A stretch of DNA of 64,000 nt from Neonectria sp. B-13 (lineage: Eukaryota; Ascomycota; Sordariomycetes; Hypocreales; Nectriaceae). A model generated the notes under the pieces. That model worked only from the letters and a program-made list of their open reading frames with translations, made no database searches and was not told the origin of the DNA. Positions 46,699-57,284 of this stretch are shown here, piece by piece. The position numbers were made by a program, and so were the translations under genes. The stretch covers positions 496,001 through 560,000 of the forward strand of contig NOKP01000027.1 of NCBI GenBank assembly GCA_002682825.1, written 5' to 3'. The first letter of the stretch is position 1, and every line of letters begins with the position of its first letter.

Positions 46699-47476
46699 GA
46701 CTTGGAAGCTGGTCCACACCATGGTCACGGGCCATCCACCTCGAGGTTGAGACGGATAGTTCCTGTCCAGCAATTAGGTGGTCCGGAGCCTGGAGGGCAT
46801 GTGGTCTACCTCTTCCGTATCCTCCACCATTACCGTATCCCACCTCCCGTCATCATCACCATATCGCAGACCGGAACGTGGTGCTGCGCGCCCGTGGTGG
46901 GTAAAATATGTTTCTGGCAGGCTCCTCGCTCCTCCTTGCTTCTGCTGCTTTCCCCCCGGTACCTGCAGGAACGGCGGCTTCCAGGTACCGCCGCCCCTGA
47001 ATCTAGCGCCTGAGCCCGGCGGAGCGACGCGCCCACGCGCCCTCTGGGTACTTGCGCGCTGTGCCTCGGCCGGTACCTGGACCTCGTTGTAGCAGGTGGC
47101 TGCTGGGTGGGCTGCTGGGGTGGTACCTGGGCACACCCCCGTAGCGTCCCTGGCGAAGTTGTGCTCTGAGTAGCCCGTCAATTTGCTGCTCCACAGCCGC
47201 AGCCCAAGTCTCATCTCGTCAATTTCGCCTGGCGCCTGGCGCCCGAGTCTCTCTTCCCAGTCCCAGTCCCAGTCCCGGTTCCCTTCCCACCTCGGACGCC
47301 CCCATCTCGACTTGCGTTCTCACCCCATTCGGCGAGCCCAGAGCCTTTCGTCGGACCTCTTTACTTCGTACTCCATCTACTTCAGCCTTACCCCCCCGGC
47401 CGATCCCCTTCTTCCCTCGTCCTCCTCCTCTTCCTTCCTCCCTTTCCTCCCTCTTCTCGTGCGTGTGTGTGTTTTC

Positions 47477-47536
47477 ATGTGGCCGACCTCCCTCGAATCG
47501 TGTGTACCGCAGTCGTCGCAGCAGCCGCAGCAATAA
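47477..47536 (+). other. Upstream ORF 1 (19 aa) before the Kin4-type kinase
   Basis: ATG at 47477 opens MWPTSLESCVPQSSQQPQQ followed by TAA. It lies 466 bp before the main start and would be in the leader if transcription starts upstream of 47477. Confidence 0.4.
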
Positions 47537-47729
47537 TAACAACAACAACAACACCACTGTCACCACCACCACCACCCACCGCCGCCCCAATCCCCGTCTC
47601 CCCCTACAGCAGTAGTCCACCTGCGCCTGCGCGTCCCGCCCGTCGTCCAGTCAGGGGACACCGCCCATCCCAGGGGACCAAGAGCGACCGCATCGACAAA
47701 TCGCACGCCGCCGACCGATTCCACGCACC

Positions 47730-47738
47730 ATGAGATAG
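47730..47738 (+). other. Upstream ORF 2, minimal (Met-Arg-stop)
   Basis: ATG AGA TAG in a strong context (GCACCATGA). Two-codon upstream ORFs with a good context can capture ribosomes; whether this one does is not shown by sequence. Confidence 0.4.
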
Positions 47739-48001
47739 TCGACGCCGGTTCATTGGTACTTTCCAGGTCCCCGTCTCTACCGCCCGTTCTCGATTCGCCA
47801 GTCCGCGTTTTTTCAGCCCGGCGCCGCGAGCCCAAAAGCTGTCGTCTGAAACGGCCAGATATCTCGTCCTGCATATTCGCGTCGCCGCCTTGATTTTTCA
47901 ACGCCCCTACTAAAATCTCGTCCGCTGACGCCCTCGCAACTCCTCGCAATTCTCCAGCCGCCCCCGTCCCGTTCGATTTTCAACGCGTTTGGGCGTGGAA
48001 G

Positions 48002-51000
48002 ATGTCTGCTGCCTTGCAAACGGCCACCCAACAGCACACCGCTCTGGCGTCGTCTCCCCTGGCCTCGCCCTCGAGTCGCCAGTACAGACCTCAACACTCG
48101 TCTCCGTCCAGGGAGGCGTACAATGCTCAGCAGAACTCGACCGTATCCCCATCATCGAGACGCCCTCCCTCCCGCAAAACCAGCGAGAACGCACCCTCAC
48201 CTGCTTATCATCTAACTCCCGGCTTCGGGAACCAGGCCGTCGACACGGTCGCGTCTCCCGAGCAACCCTCACACTCTTCCGACCGCCTCACGACCATGCC
48301 TCCCGTCGCCCCCCCGAGGACCTCGTCCAATCACCAGAGTAGTGGCTCGCGAAGGGCCAACTACTCCAGCGACAAAATGGCCAATTCGCCTAGGCGTGGA
48401 CAGCCGGAGCCCCCTCGATCTGGTTCTCGCGGCAGTCCTGCTGTAGCCACAGAAAATGGTCATCAGACCAGGAAAGCCGTCAGCTCTCATTTGGCACAGG
48501 ATTCTCCAGCCCGGTCTAGCAGCAGAGATGGCAGAGCCACTACCACCATGCCTATCCGATCCGTTCACAGCACGCCTTCGAAACCAACCCAAGAGGCTAC
48601 TGACAACCTAACCAAAGCCATTGCCGCCACGGACGATGTCAACAGTCGCAGCCGCAATCATGTAGCATCCCAGGATACCGATGCCGCACCACCGCCTATT
48701 GTCGCAACAGGCGACCACGAGGAGCGAAGAGGCGCAAAGAGCCGGCATGATCATAGTAACCGAAACCATAAGGGAAATACCAAGTTTGGTGACTTCATTC
48801 TTGGCAACACTATTGGAGAGGGCGAGTTTGGAAAGGTCAAGCTGGGCTGGAAGCAGGACAGCAGTGTCCAAGTAAGATTGCGCATCCTTTTTTCTTTTCT
48901 TTTTCTCTGGAGAAAAAGGTACTAACCATGGTTAATAGGTTGCCATCAAGCTGATTAAGAGAGACAGTGTTGGCACCAACCCGTCTCGATTTGCAAAGAT
49001 CTACCGTGAAGTCGCCATCCTGCGTGGTGTCTCGCACCCCAACATTGTCCGCTTGATCGACAAGGTTGAGACCGACCGACACATTGGCATCATTCTCGAA
49101 TATGCGTCGGGTGGCGAGCTTTTCGATTACATTCTCAACCACCGATACCTCAAAGATCACTCTGCTCGTCGCCTGTTTGCCCAGCTCATTTCTGGTGTTG
49201 GCTATCTTCACAAGAAGGGAATTGTGCATCGAGATCTCAAGCTCGAAAACTTGCTTTTGGATCGCAACCGTAACATCATCATCACCGATTTTGGCTTTGC
49301 CAACACGTTTGATCCCAATGAGGATCTTACTGACGAGGAGGAGCTCAATCTTACCGACAGGGACTTTGTGAAACGAATGCACCTCGATCGCATCAAGCCG
49401 AACGGATCTCGAAAGGGCGACCTCATGCAAACCAGCTGTGGCAGCCCCTGCTATGCAGCCCCCGAGTTGGTTGTCAGCGATTCCCTCTACACAGGACGAA
49501 AGGTGGACGTCTGGAGTTGTGGTGTCATTCTGGTAAGTCTCGCCTCTCAGCTGCTCAGGCTTGCTGCTAACGGTCATCTGTAGTATGCCATGCTCGCTGG
49601 ATATCTACCTTTCGACGACGACCCTGCCAACCCCGAGGGCGACAACATCAACCTGCTCTACAAATACATCGTCACTACCCCCCTCACTTTCCCCGAATAC
49701 GTAACACCGCATGCTCGAGATCTCCTACGACGGATCCTTGTCCCAAACCCCCGCAAGCGGGCAGACTTGTTTGAAGTGGCTCGTCATAGCTGGTTGAGCG
49801 AGTACGCGCAGCTCGTCGAGTTTATCACCAGCTCAACTACGCTGCCCTCGGATGTTCAGAATTCGAGTGCGGCTCCCGCCGACTACGCCGACGCTCCCAT
49901 GGTCACCAGGAGCGCGTCGGTACGCGATGCTGCGAAGCAAAAACAGGCACACCCTCCTATCGTCGGTGGACTGGCTAAGACCCATGGTAACATCGACCCC
50001 GAAGCCGAGACCAACAACCACCGTACTCCCAAGGACGCCAAGCGCCGAACCGTGCAAGTGGAATATGTTGCGCCGACGTCCCAAACTCAACGCGGTGCTG
50101 AAGGCACAACTTCGAAGTCCCGTGCTCGATCTAACTCTCAAGGCCCTGTCGATGCCCCCAAAACACTGGCAACCGAGAAGCCTTTACCCCGAGACCCGCC
50201 CGTGGTCAAGGATATCACTCCGAAGTCGACGGCCCCCAAGCGACCCCCAAGCGCGCACAACACACCGCCATCCAGGCCAACCCGAGAGACGCGTGCCACT
50301 ACCGACAATCCTTATATTGCTAGTGTTAACACAGCAACCAGGCCCCAGACTGGCGGTTCGATGCAATCTTCTGCGTCAATGGCGCTACAATCGCGCGCGA
50401 ACTACGGACAGCCTGCGCCTCCTGCAGTCGCCGACACCAATGCCCAGGGACGAATTCAGCAGCCTTCGAACGTGGATGACGACGAGAACATGGGCAAGAC
50501 CTTTGGAACCGTTCCTCCCAAGGTTGCCAAGATGACGTTCCAGGGCGAGACGAAGCGCGAAGGAAAGGGACACAAACGATCCAATACCCTGGGAGACCTC
50601 GGCTCGAAGATCATGGGCCGCAGTGGATCCATTTTCGGTGGCCGCGGTAAAAAGAGGTCTGAGCAGCAACCTGATAAGTCGAGGAAGTACCCTCCAGTCA
50701 GCATGTCGAATACGATGCTGCCTGGTGAGGAAGCTGGCCCCAGACCTTCTGTAGATTCAAGGGCATCTCGTCGATCTTTCTCCCTCGGACTCGGAAAGAA
50801 GAGAAGCGGCAGTATCCCTCGCTCTCAAGGTTCTGGAGAGAAGCCGGCTCCCCGACGATTCTCACTCGCCAAGGCCATTGGCCTAGGCGGCAAGGATCAT
50901 GGTAGTGCCCCGGCTTCAGAGGTGGATTCTCAGCAAGACTTGCCGATCCAAAACCCTCGGAATGATGCGCCGGCGGGCTACAGTGCCCACGAGGAACCTC

Positions 51001-51434
51001 GTCAGAGCGAACCTTACTTCGACGCTGTGTCTGATCTCCATCACCCACAAGACAGGGCCAACTCAAGCCCCGTGTACCACCAACGATACGGATCTGTCCA
51101 GATGGATAACCGTCGACCAACCGCAATTCCGGCATATGTCCAGGGTGCCCACCTGAACTCGGGATCCGAATCCTCAGTGGATATGCGACGACCCCCGACC
51201 GAACCACAGTCTAGGATGTACCAGGCGGATTATTCGGGTTCCGAAGGCTATGACGGACGCCCTGTTGGTTCCAGCCGAGGAAACCGAGGAGGGGTGCTGC
51301 ACAAGAATAAGCGGTTCACAGATGCGTACGATCAGGACGAGTACCGGGGACACGAAGGAAGCAGTGGAGCCGCAAAGCGAGTCATGGACTTCTTTAGGAG
51401 ACGAGGGAAAGCCCGAGGCGGCGAGGACCGGTGA
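48002..51434 (+). CDS. KIN4: Kin4-type serine/threonine kinase, 1104 aa
   Basis: Three exons in phase 0: 48002-48871, 48939-49532 and 49584-51434 (TGA), 1104 aa. Residues 1-260 are Ser/Pro/Arg-rich and disordered. The kinase domain (about 262-565) has the glycine loop GEGEFGKV (272-279), VAIK Lys294, HRDLKLEN with Asp389, DFG Asp407 and CYAAPE. Between DFG and the activation threonine lies a long acidic/basic insert (DPNEDLTDEEELNLTDRDF), and the loop GDLMQTSCGSPCYAAPELVV with GYLPFDDDPANPEGDNINLL is diagnostic of the Kin4/Frk1 group. Yeast Kin4 enforces the spindle-position checkpoint; the Aspergillus relative KfsA acts in septation. The 540-residue tail is disordered, with repeated basic Gly/Ser patches (GRSGSIFGGRGKKRSE), and ends in a conserved-looking basic helix (AAKRVMDFFRRRGKARG). 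The function here is inferred from family. Confidence 0.93.
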
Positions 51435-53483
51435 TGAATTGCGCGAGAGGCACCTCGGAGTTGACGGCGTTCCAAGCCAGTCGAGAATCTGGACATCTGG
51501 GCGTTTCAGCACCATTGTTTTTTTCAAGTTGGATGCCATAATATCTTTACCTGTCTTCTGGGGTCACGCAAGACCACATACGCAGCTGTCAGTAATGAGG
51601 GACGAAACCAGAGGCGCCCCTGGCATCAAGGCGGCCAGTCGGCCGCAGTTCGCAATGGACGCAAGCACGTCATGGCGCAAGGGTGTCAAGATTGGAAGTT
51701 AGGTGGCGGTCCCGGAAGGCATTTACTCTCTCCTACATACCTTAAGTCGATATGGAAAGTCTGTGGATTCTTATTGTCAATAGCAGCAACGGGTAGACAG
51801 GGCACGAGGCTGGATGGACCTAGTGTTCGGTTTATCAGCGTCGCGGGAGGGCTGTGATTTCATTTTGTGCTATACAAACGCATGTTTAGGTTGTCTTGCG
51901 GGCATTAGCGATGGAGCGAAATTAGTTATTGAGAATGAGCGGCCGGGGATGCCGTTTCGAAAGAGTGTTTGCACAATAGGAAATTCTTTAGTGGCGAGAG
52001 GTAGATGGAAGAAGGAGAATTGCCATAGATCAGTTCCCAAGAGGAAGAAGGGAATCTACTAGAACTTATGGATGGTGAAGCTCTTCACTCGATACTACTC
52101 AGTCTTTTTTGTCTGTGCGATGAATGTGAGGAGACCTAATGCAAAGAGGTGAGGTAACAAAAGACAAGTGAAACCATTGAACGAGGGCACAGCGCGATAT
52201 TGGATTCGAAACTGAGTAACTGTTATTGTGCGACGTCTCTTGGCAAGAGCGGCATGCTTGGCAAGACGGCTATCGGCTACGGAGAAGTCGTATTCGGAGC
52301 CGAAGCATCGACATTAATGCAGATTGTTGCCCTTTGTAGCAAGAAGGATTCGACTATGGAAATGCAGCTATCCCGGCGATAAGCAGTCAGCAGTCAGCAG
52401 TCAGCCTACTGGAGTGCTGTAACGAGTATTAGTGGCCTGCATTTCTATCGTCATAGAAGTGAGGTTCCCTTGGGAGCTTCAGGGCTACGTCATGGCTGTA
52501 AGAAACGACAACTTGCAGTTTGGAGATTGGGAGCTTGGAGATGGGGGACTTGGCATGGTGTGGCATGGTATGGATGCCTTTGGTGCAACGCTGTGATCTT
52601 GTCTACCAGTTTGCTTTTTCCAACTGTTTGACTGCAGGTGGCTACCAACATTGTGCCGAGTGCATTCGTGCTGTACGTACAAGAGTCGATGCTAGCAAGC
52701 AATTGATGACTGGCGGGATACCCCAACTGCCTCTGTTTGCCTGTTTGGGAAGCGGGTCCGGTCAATTAGTCTAGATGACTCTTGGTTCTGATGATTCAAA
52801 AAGAGTCACGCGTCACGAGACTCAGCATTCAACAAAGCGCTATTCGTACGAATACATACATGGAAGGGCCTAGATGAACGCATGGATCTTGCAAGGTACC
52901 CGTCCTGAGAGCAATGACTGAACGTGGGGCGCTGGAACTGAACAGCCTCACTTCCCGGCCCCATCAGGGCGCTTCGGCCAATCGCTGTGTCGAGGGCATC
53001 CCAGCCGGACCTTTTAGCGGTTCGCCCAACGCCGCTGGCCGTCGGCTACTACGTACGTAGTGCATCATCGACTGCGCTGAAAGGGCACTGTGGAGGCCGA
53101 CTCAGCGCCCTACAGGGTCAGACAGCGTCCCACAAGCGTCCTTGCAAGCTTGGTTGGGCTGTGTTCAGCCACATTACGCCGCCCCATCTCCACTGAGATA
53201 CGCCTCCGCTGCAATCAGGACGGGACGAGAGCTGCTCACCTAATTAGTGCCGACGGTGCCTCTTGCCTCTCTATTCGCACCTTACTGGTACAGATCGCCA
53301 CCGCCTGTTTATCCTGCTTGTTGCTTCTTCCTCTTCCACGCTATTTCTGCTTCTCGCATAAAGCCAACCTCTTGGCCCTTCTTGGCCCTCCTTGGCTCTC
53401 CCTCTCATCTTCTTCCCTCCTTCACTTACAACCTTCTGTCACTCAGACGCTACCAAAAACACATCTGTCTCAAAGCCTGTTCG
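51435..53483. other. Intergenic region upstream of the Ca2+/H+ exchanger
   Basis: 2.05 kb. The first part is the kinase 3' UTR and the last ~280 bases are a CT-rich, ATG-free leader of the exchanger gene. Between them no gene is recognised. A GCAGTCA triple repeat lies at 52384-52405. Two perfect palindromes, TATTCGTACGAATA (52841-52854) and CTACGTACGTAG (53049-53060), fall in the likely promoter. Confidence 0.5.
52384..52405. repeat. GCAGTCA x3 repeat
   Basis: Three exact 7-bp copies between the kinase and the exchanger gene. Confidence 0.9.
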
Positions 53484-56200
53484 ATGAAGGAAACCTCCTC
53501 TGAGCCCCCCAATATAGATGGCAGTAATTCAGGTGCAATATCTAACGCGCCCGGGTTCTTGCCTCCCTCGTCCAATGCGGCGCTGACTGGCTCCTCGACG
53601 TCACTATCCCACCAGCGTCACGACTTGGACCTGAGCCACAGCCGCAACAACGTTCGCAATGGTAACGATGACAGCTTCGACGAGAAAACCTCGATCCCCA
53701 ATGGCTTCACGACTGCCTTCAAGACAACTTCCCATCAGTTCCCACCTGCCCCATCTGCGCAGGTTGAGGGGTCGGGGTCTGTCGTAGAGCTGCCCTCCAA
53801 GGCTGAGGAGCAGACCACTATCCCTACCCCCGAACCCGAAAAGAAGAGAAGTCTCATCGACGAGATCCGCCGCAATGCTTGGCTGGCCGTCACCTGCAGC
53901 TGGCTCAATGTCCTGCTTATCTTTGTCCCCGTTGGTATTGTCGTCGCTGAGATCGACGGCATTCACGGTGGCATCGTCTTCGGCATGAACGCCGTTGCTA
54001 TCATCCCCCTCGCCGGTCTACTGGCGTTTGCAACCGAGTCTGTGGCCCGCGAGATGGGAGACGCCCTCGGCGCCCTGCTCAATGTCACCTTTGGAAATGC
54101 TGTGGAACTCATTATTTTGTATGTCATCCCTCTACCCCACCCCACGCCTTTAAGCATCAGAGCTAACTATCTTCCTCTAGCATGTATGTCAACCTCGCAA
54201 ATGCCATTTTGGCGAGAGAGAGCGAGAAGCCCGCAAAGGCATTATCATATCAATCGAGTCTTGTATCACTAGTTTTGTCACGTTCCCCGTTGCTGACCTG
54301 AGTCCTCTTAATCTAACTCAGCATTGCTCTTGTCAAGGTACGATATTGTCCATCAGTCCAATGAACTAAACACGCTTGCTAACACGAGCTTATAGGATGA
54401 AATCCGTATCGTCCAGGCCTCGTTGTTAGGTTCGATATTAGCGAACCTGCTTCTGATTTTGGGCATGGCTTTCTTCTTGGGTGGCTTACGCTACCGCGAG
54501 CAGGTACTTCGTTCTTCCTCTCTACTCGTCTGGCCTTAATTGACTTGCTTTGGCAGATCTATAACAGCACAGTAACTCAAATGAGCGCCTGTTTGCTCAG
54601 TCTTGCTGTCACCAGTCTGGTTCTACCCGTATGTGATTCCGCTCTGATTCGCAGCAACTCTCTAACCGTATTCAGACGGCTTTCCACGCCTCTTTCAGCG
54701 ATTCCAAACGTGCTGATGCCGAATCCCTCAAGATCAGTCGCGGAACCAGCGTTGTAAGTCTATTGCTGGGTTTTTTTCGTGTTATTGTTGCTGACATGCC
54801 TCTAGATCTTGCTCCTCGTCTATCTTGTATATCTCCTGTTTCAGCTCAAGTCCCACGCCTACATGTACGAGTCGACACCTCAGCACATTGTCGATGCGGA
54901 GTCGACCCCAGGACCTGCGGCCGCGTGGTTGGACTCGTCCAGCTCCGATAGCAGTTCGTCATCTAGCTCATCATCAGATGACTCTGATCATTCTCGGGGT
55001 ACTATGCGCAAGAAGATGAAGAAGGTTCTTCGTAGGAGACGCAAGTCTAATGCCTCTTCTTTGGAAAGCAGCGATGTGAAGGCGGCGCGTGCCGCTTCTT
55101 TGAGGGCCAGCCGTCGCGACGAGACTATTTCGGAAGCATCCACCTCTCGGCCCACGATCCCTCGTTTCCCCTCGGTTGAAGGCAGCGAAGAAGCTATGGA
55201 AGATGACGAACCTCGCCATCATCACAAACGCCGCCATCGCCGGCACAGATATCGCAAGAGCAAGAACAATGCTCTTGACGAGGACCTCGAAAAGGGTACT
55301 CGTGCAAAGCCCAAAGTGACATTTGAGAACACCATCCAGCCTAGTGGCGTCGGCGAACCTCGACGTGTCGACTTTGCAGTTCAACCCGAAAATCACATGG
55401 ACAATCAACTCGAAAATGACTCTGGTGTGGAAGGCAGTGGTCGAAGACCATTTCCCATTCTACGCGGAATTTCCGTCAAGGCCCTTGCACCCAGTGTCTT
55501 TGTGCAGAAGCCGGAGGCTGGAATGTTGCCTGCTGCTCCACCGGGTCCTGTTCCCCGTGTTCGCTACGGTGTTCGACGCACCAACTCACTTCCAGATCGA
55601 CTCAACCAGACGTATATCCGACCTCCTGGTGCCTTGTTCCCGGCCCAGGTCCCACTGATGGCGCTCAGCGCAGGTACTGAGCCCGGTAAGGACGACGATT
55701 ATGAGAAGCACTTGTCTCGAGCTGGTGCGGTCGTTCTCTTGCTCGTCTCTACTGCTCTCGTTGCAGTCTGCGCTGAGTTCTTGGTTGGCTCGATTGAAGA
55801 CGTCGTCAAGTCTTCGTCTATCGGAGAAATCTTTATCGGCTTGATCATCCTGCCCATTGTCGGCAATGCTGCAGAGCACGTCACTGCGATCACGGTTGCG
55901 ATGAAGAACAAGATGGATCTAGCTATCGGTGTTGCCGTAGGCAGTTCGATCCAGATTGCCATCTTTGTCACGCCCCTGGTGGTCATTATTGGCTGGATCA
56001 TGGATCGTGACATGACACTTTACTTCACGCTGTTTGAGACGGTCTGTCTCTTTGTGTCGGCATTCATTGTCAACTTTCTGGTCCTGGATGGCAGGAGCAA
56101 CTACCTGGAGGGTGCGCTGCTTTGTGCAGTATATCTGATCATTAGTGTGGTGGCCTTTTACTATCCTGATGAAGATGAGGCTAGCTCCTGGGGAGCATAA
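53484..56200 (+). CDS. Ca2+/H+ exchanger, CaCA superfamily (Vcx1/Cax type), 767 aa
   Basis: Six exons: 53484-54118, 54322-54337 (16 nt), 54396-54503, 54557-54628, 54676-54753 and 54806-56200 (TAA). All joins keep frame. The cytosolic N-terminus (about 120 aa) ends in a basic [10 protein letters not shown] segment. The first exchanger repeat contains [20 protein letters not shown], where 'CIALVK' comes from the 16-nt exon; the second contains [15 protein letters not shown]. These are the paired alpha-repeat signatures of cation/H+ exchangers, whose Glu residues bind Ca2+. The two halves are separated by a loop of about 270 residues that is acidic, Ser-rich and His/Arg-rich ([20 protein letters not shown]), far longer than in yeast Vcx1. 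The expected role is sequestration of Ca2+ into the vacuole against the proton gradient. The first in-frame ATG is at 53484. Intron 1 is composite. Confidence 0.92.
54119..54321 (+). other. Composite intron 1 of the Ca2+/H+ exchanger
   Basis: 203 bp, against 50-60 bp for the other introns of this gene. Its first 62 bp (54119-54180) are a complete intron with donor GTATGT, a CTAAC branch and acceptor CTCTAG. The remainder is open for 32 codons in the correct phase (54181-54276) if the weak donor GTCACG at 54277 is used. This could be an alternative cassette exon, but a 203-bp intron is the simplest reading because only that preserves the conserved membrane helix. Confidence 0.5.
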
Positions 56201-57284
56201 ATGGACGTTGCACACCCCTGACCCTTGGGTCGTGGGAACGATGGCCTAGCCGCAGATGACTGGTGAGAGGCATCTGGTGCTGTTGCAGGAATTGGGGTGG
56301 GTTCGTTGGTGGAAGATTTAGCTGTCCAAATAATAGCATTGAAACGTGTTAGTCGGCTAGGTAGTCTATCAACTCAAACATGCACCTATGGTGGTTTCCT
56401 CTAGGATCCTCCAGGAAGCATCATTAGCATGGTTTTTCCCCAAGTACTAGATGGCTTTTGTTTGGCTTTTTTCCGGTATTGATCGTGACTTGTGCAAAAA
56501 TTTCAACTTGCTGTTTTAGGTTATAGTCAGTTGTCAAACTCAGTATGAATGATGACCTTGATTTACCCGAACACCAGGATAAGCAGCCGGACATTGAATG
56601 GTTGCTACATGCCTAATAATCACTGGCGTATAGGAAAACTTCTTCCCTTAATCAGACCTATTGCAAGGAAATATTCCGAGTTGATTCACCGTTTCTGACT
56701 TGTTTTTCTGAAGCATCCGACGAGGGCTGAAAATGCAACGGACGTACCCTGGAGGGTGGCCGCGTTGAATTTTCCAATCTAGTTAGTACGGGGTACGAAG
56801 CCTCTCAGCTCCACAGCCACTACTGATTCCAAATGCCCCGCATGTTGTCCCAACGTGGCAGGAAGCTAAGCTCGCCAAGGTCCTAATGAGGTCTGGAGCT
56901 GGCGATGTAATCAAAACGCAGGGACTAATACTGAGCGTAGCTTGATGACGAGGGAGCACAGCCACAAAACGTGGGTGATCTACCATCCCATCTGCTGACT
57001 TTGAGTGACGGTAATAGTGACGGTGACGGGAATGATGAAGCGAAGTTGGATGCCTCTTTACTTCTAGGTTTGTCTTTTTTTGATACTCTTTGCGTTTTGA
57101 GTTGACCTTTGTTCGTTGACGACCGTGCTTCGTGATTGCCTCATACTCTCTGCAACTAAAGCTCTCCATCACATCAAAGAAGACATAACCTCCTCAGCTC
57201 CCCCACGCCGCCGCCATCCTCAATAGCTAATTCGCTTCGCATCTTGCATCACCAAACGAAGCCCGCCATACAACATCGCTAGCC
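56201..57284. other. Intergenic region, no gene seen
   Basis: 1.08 kb between the exchanger stop and the SPRY protein start. It holds the exchanger 3' UTR and the SPRY gene promoter; the last ~150 bases are pyrimidine-rich. AT-rich stretches near 56450-56530. Confidence 0.55.

Larger units (their letters stand above)
42407..46909. other. Gene-poor stretch, no convincing coding sequence
   Basis: About 4.5 kb downstream of GWT1. The first part should be the GWT1 3' UTR. No domain-bearing frame, tRNA or transposon found. Simple repeats: AGGGCTCA units at 44099-44127 and TGAGACTT/TGAGACTC units at 46665-46698. Confidence 0.5.
46910..48001 (+). promoter_or_regulatory. ATG-poor promoter/leader region of the Kin4-type kinase
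   Basis: In about 1.09 kb the + strand has only two ATG triplets (47477 and 47730); about 17 would be expected at random. That depletion suggests much of it is transcribed leader. The region is pyrimidine-rich from about 47210 to 47470, carries CAG, CAA and CAC triplet runs at about 47516-47585, one TACTTCGTA copy at 47362, and four GGTACC words between 46958 and 47127. The transcription start is not known. Confidence 0.5.

Noticed and set aside
42407..46909. Several 100-180-codon frames between GWT1 and the kinase
   Set aside because: No shared domain, inconsistent strand, and most lack an ATG; nothing joins into a spliced gene.
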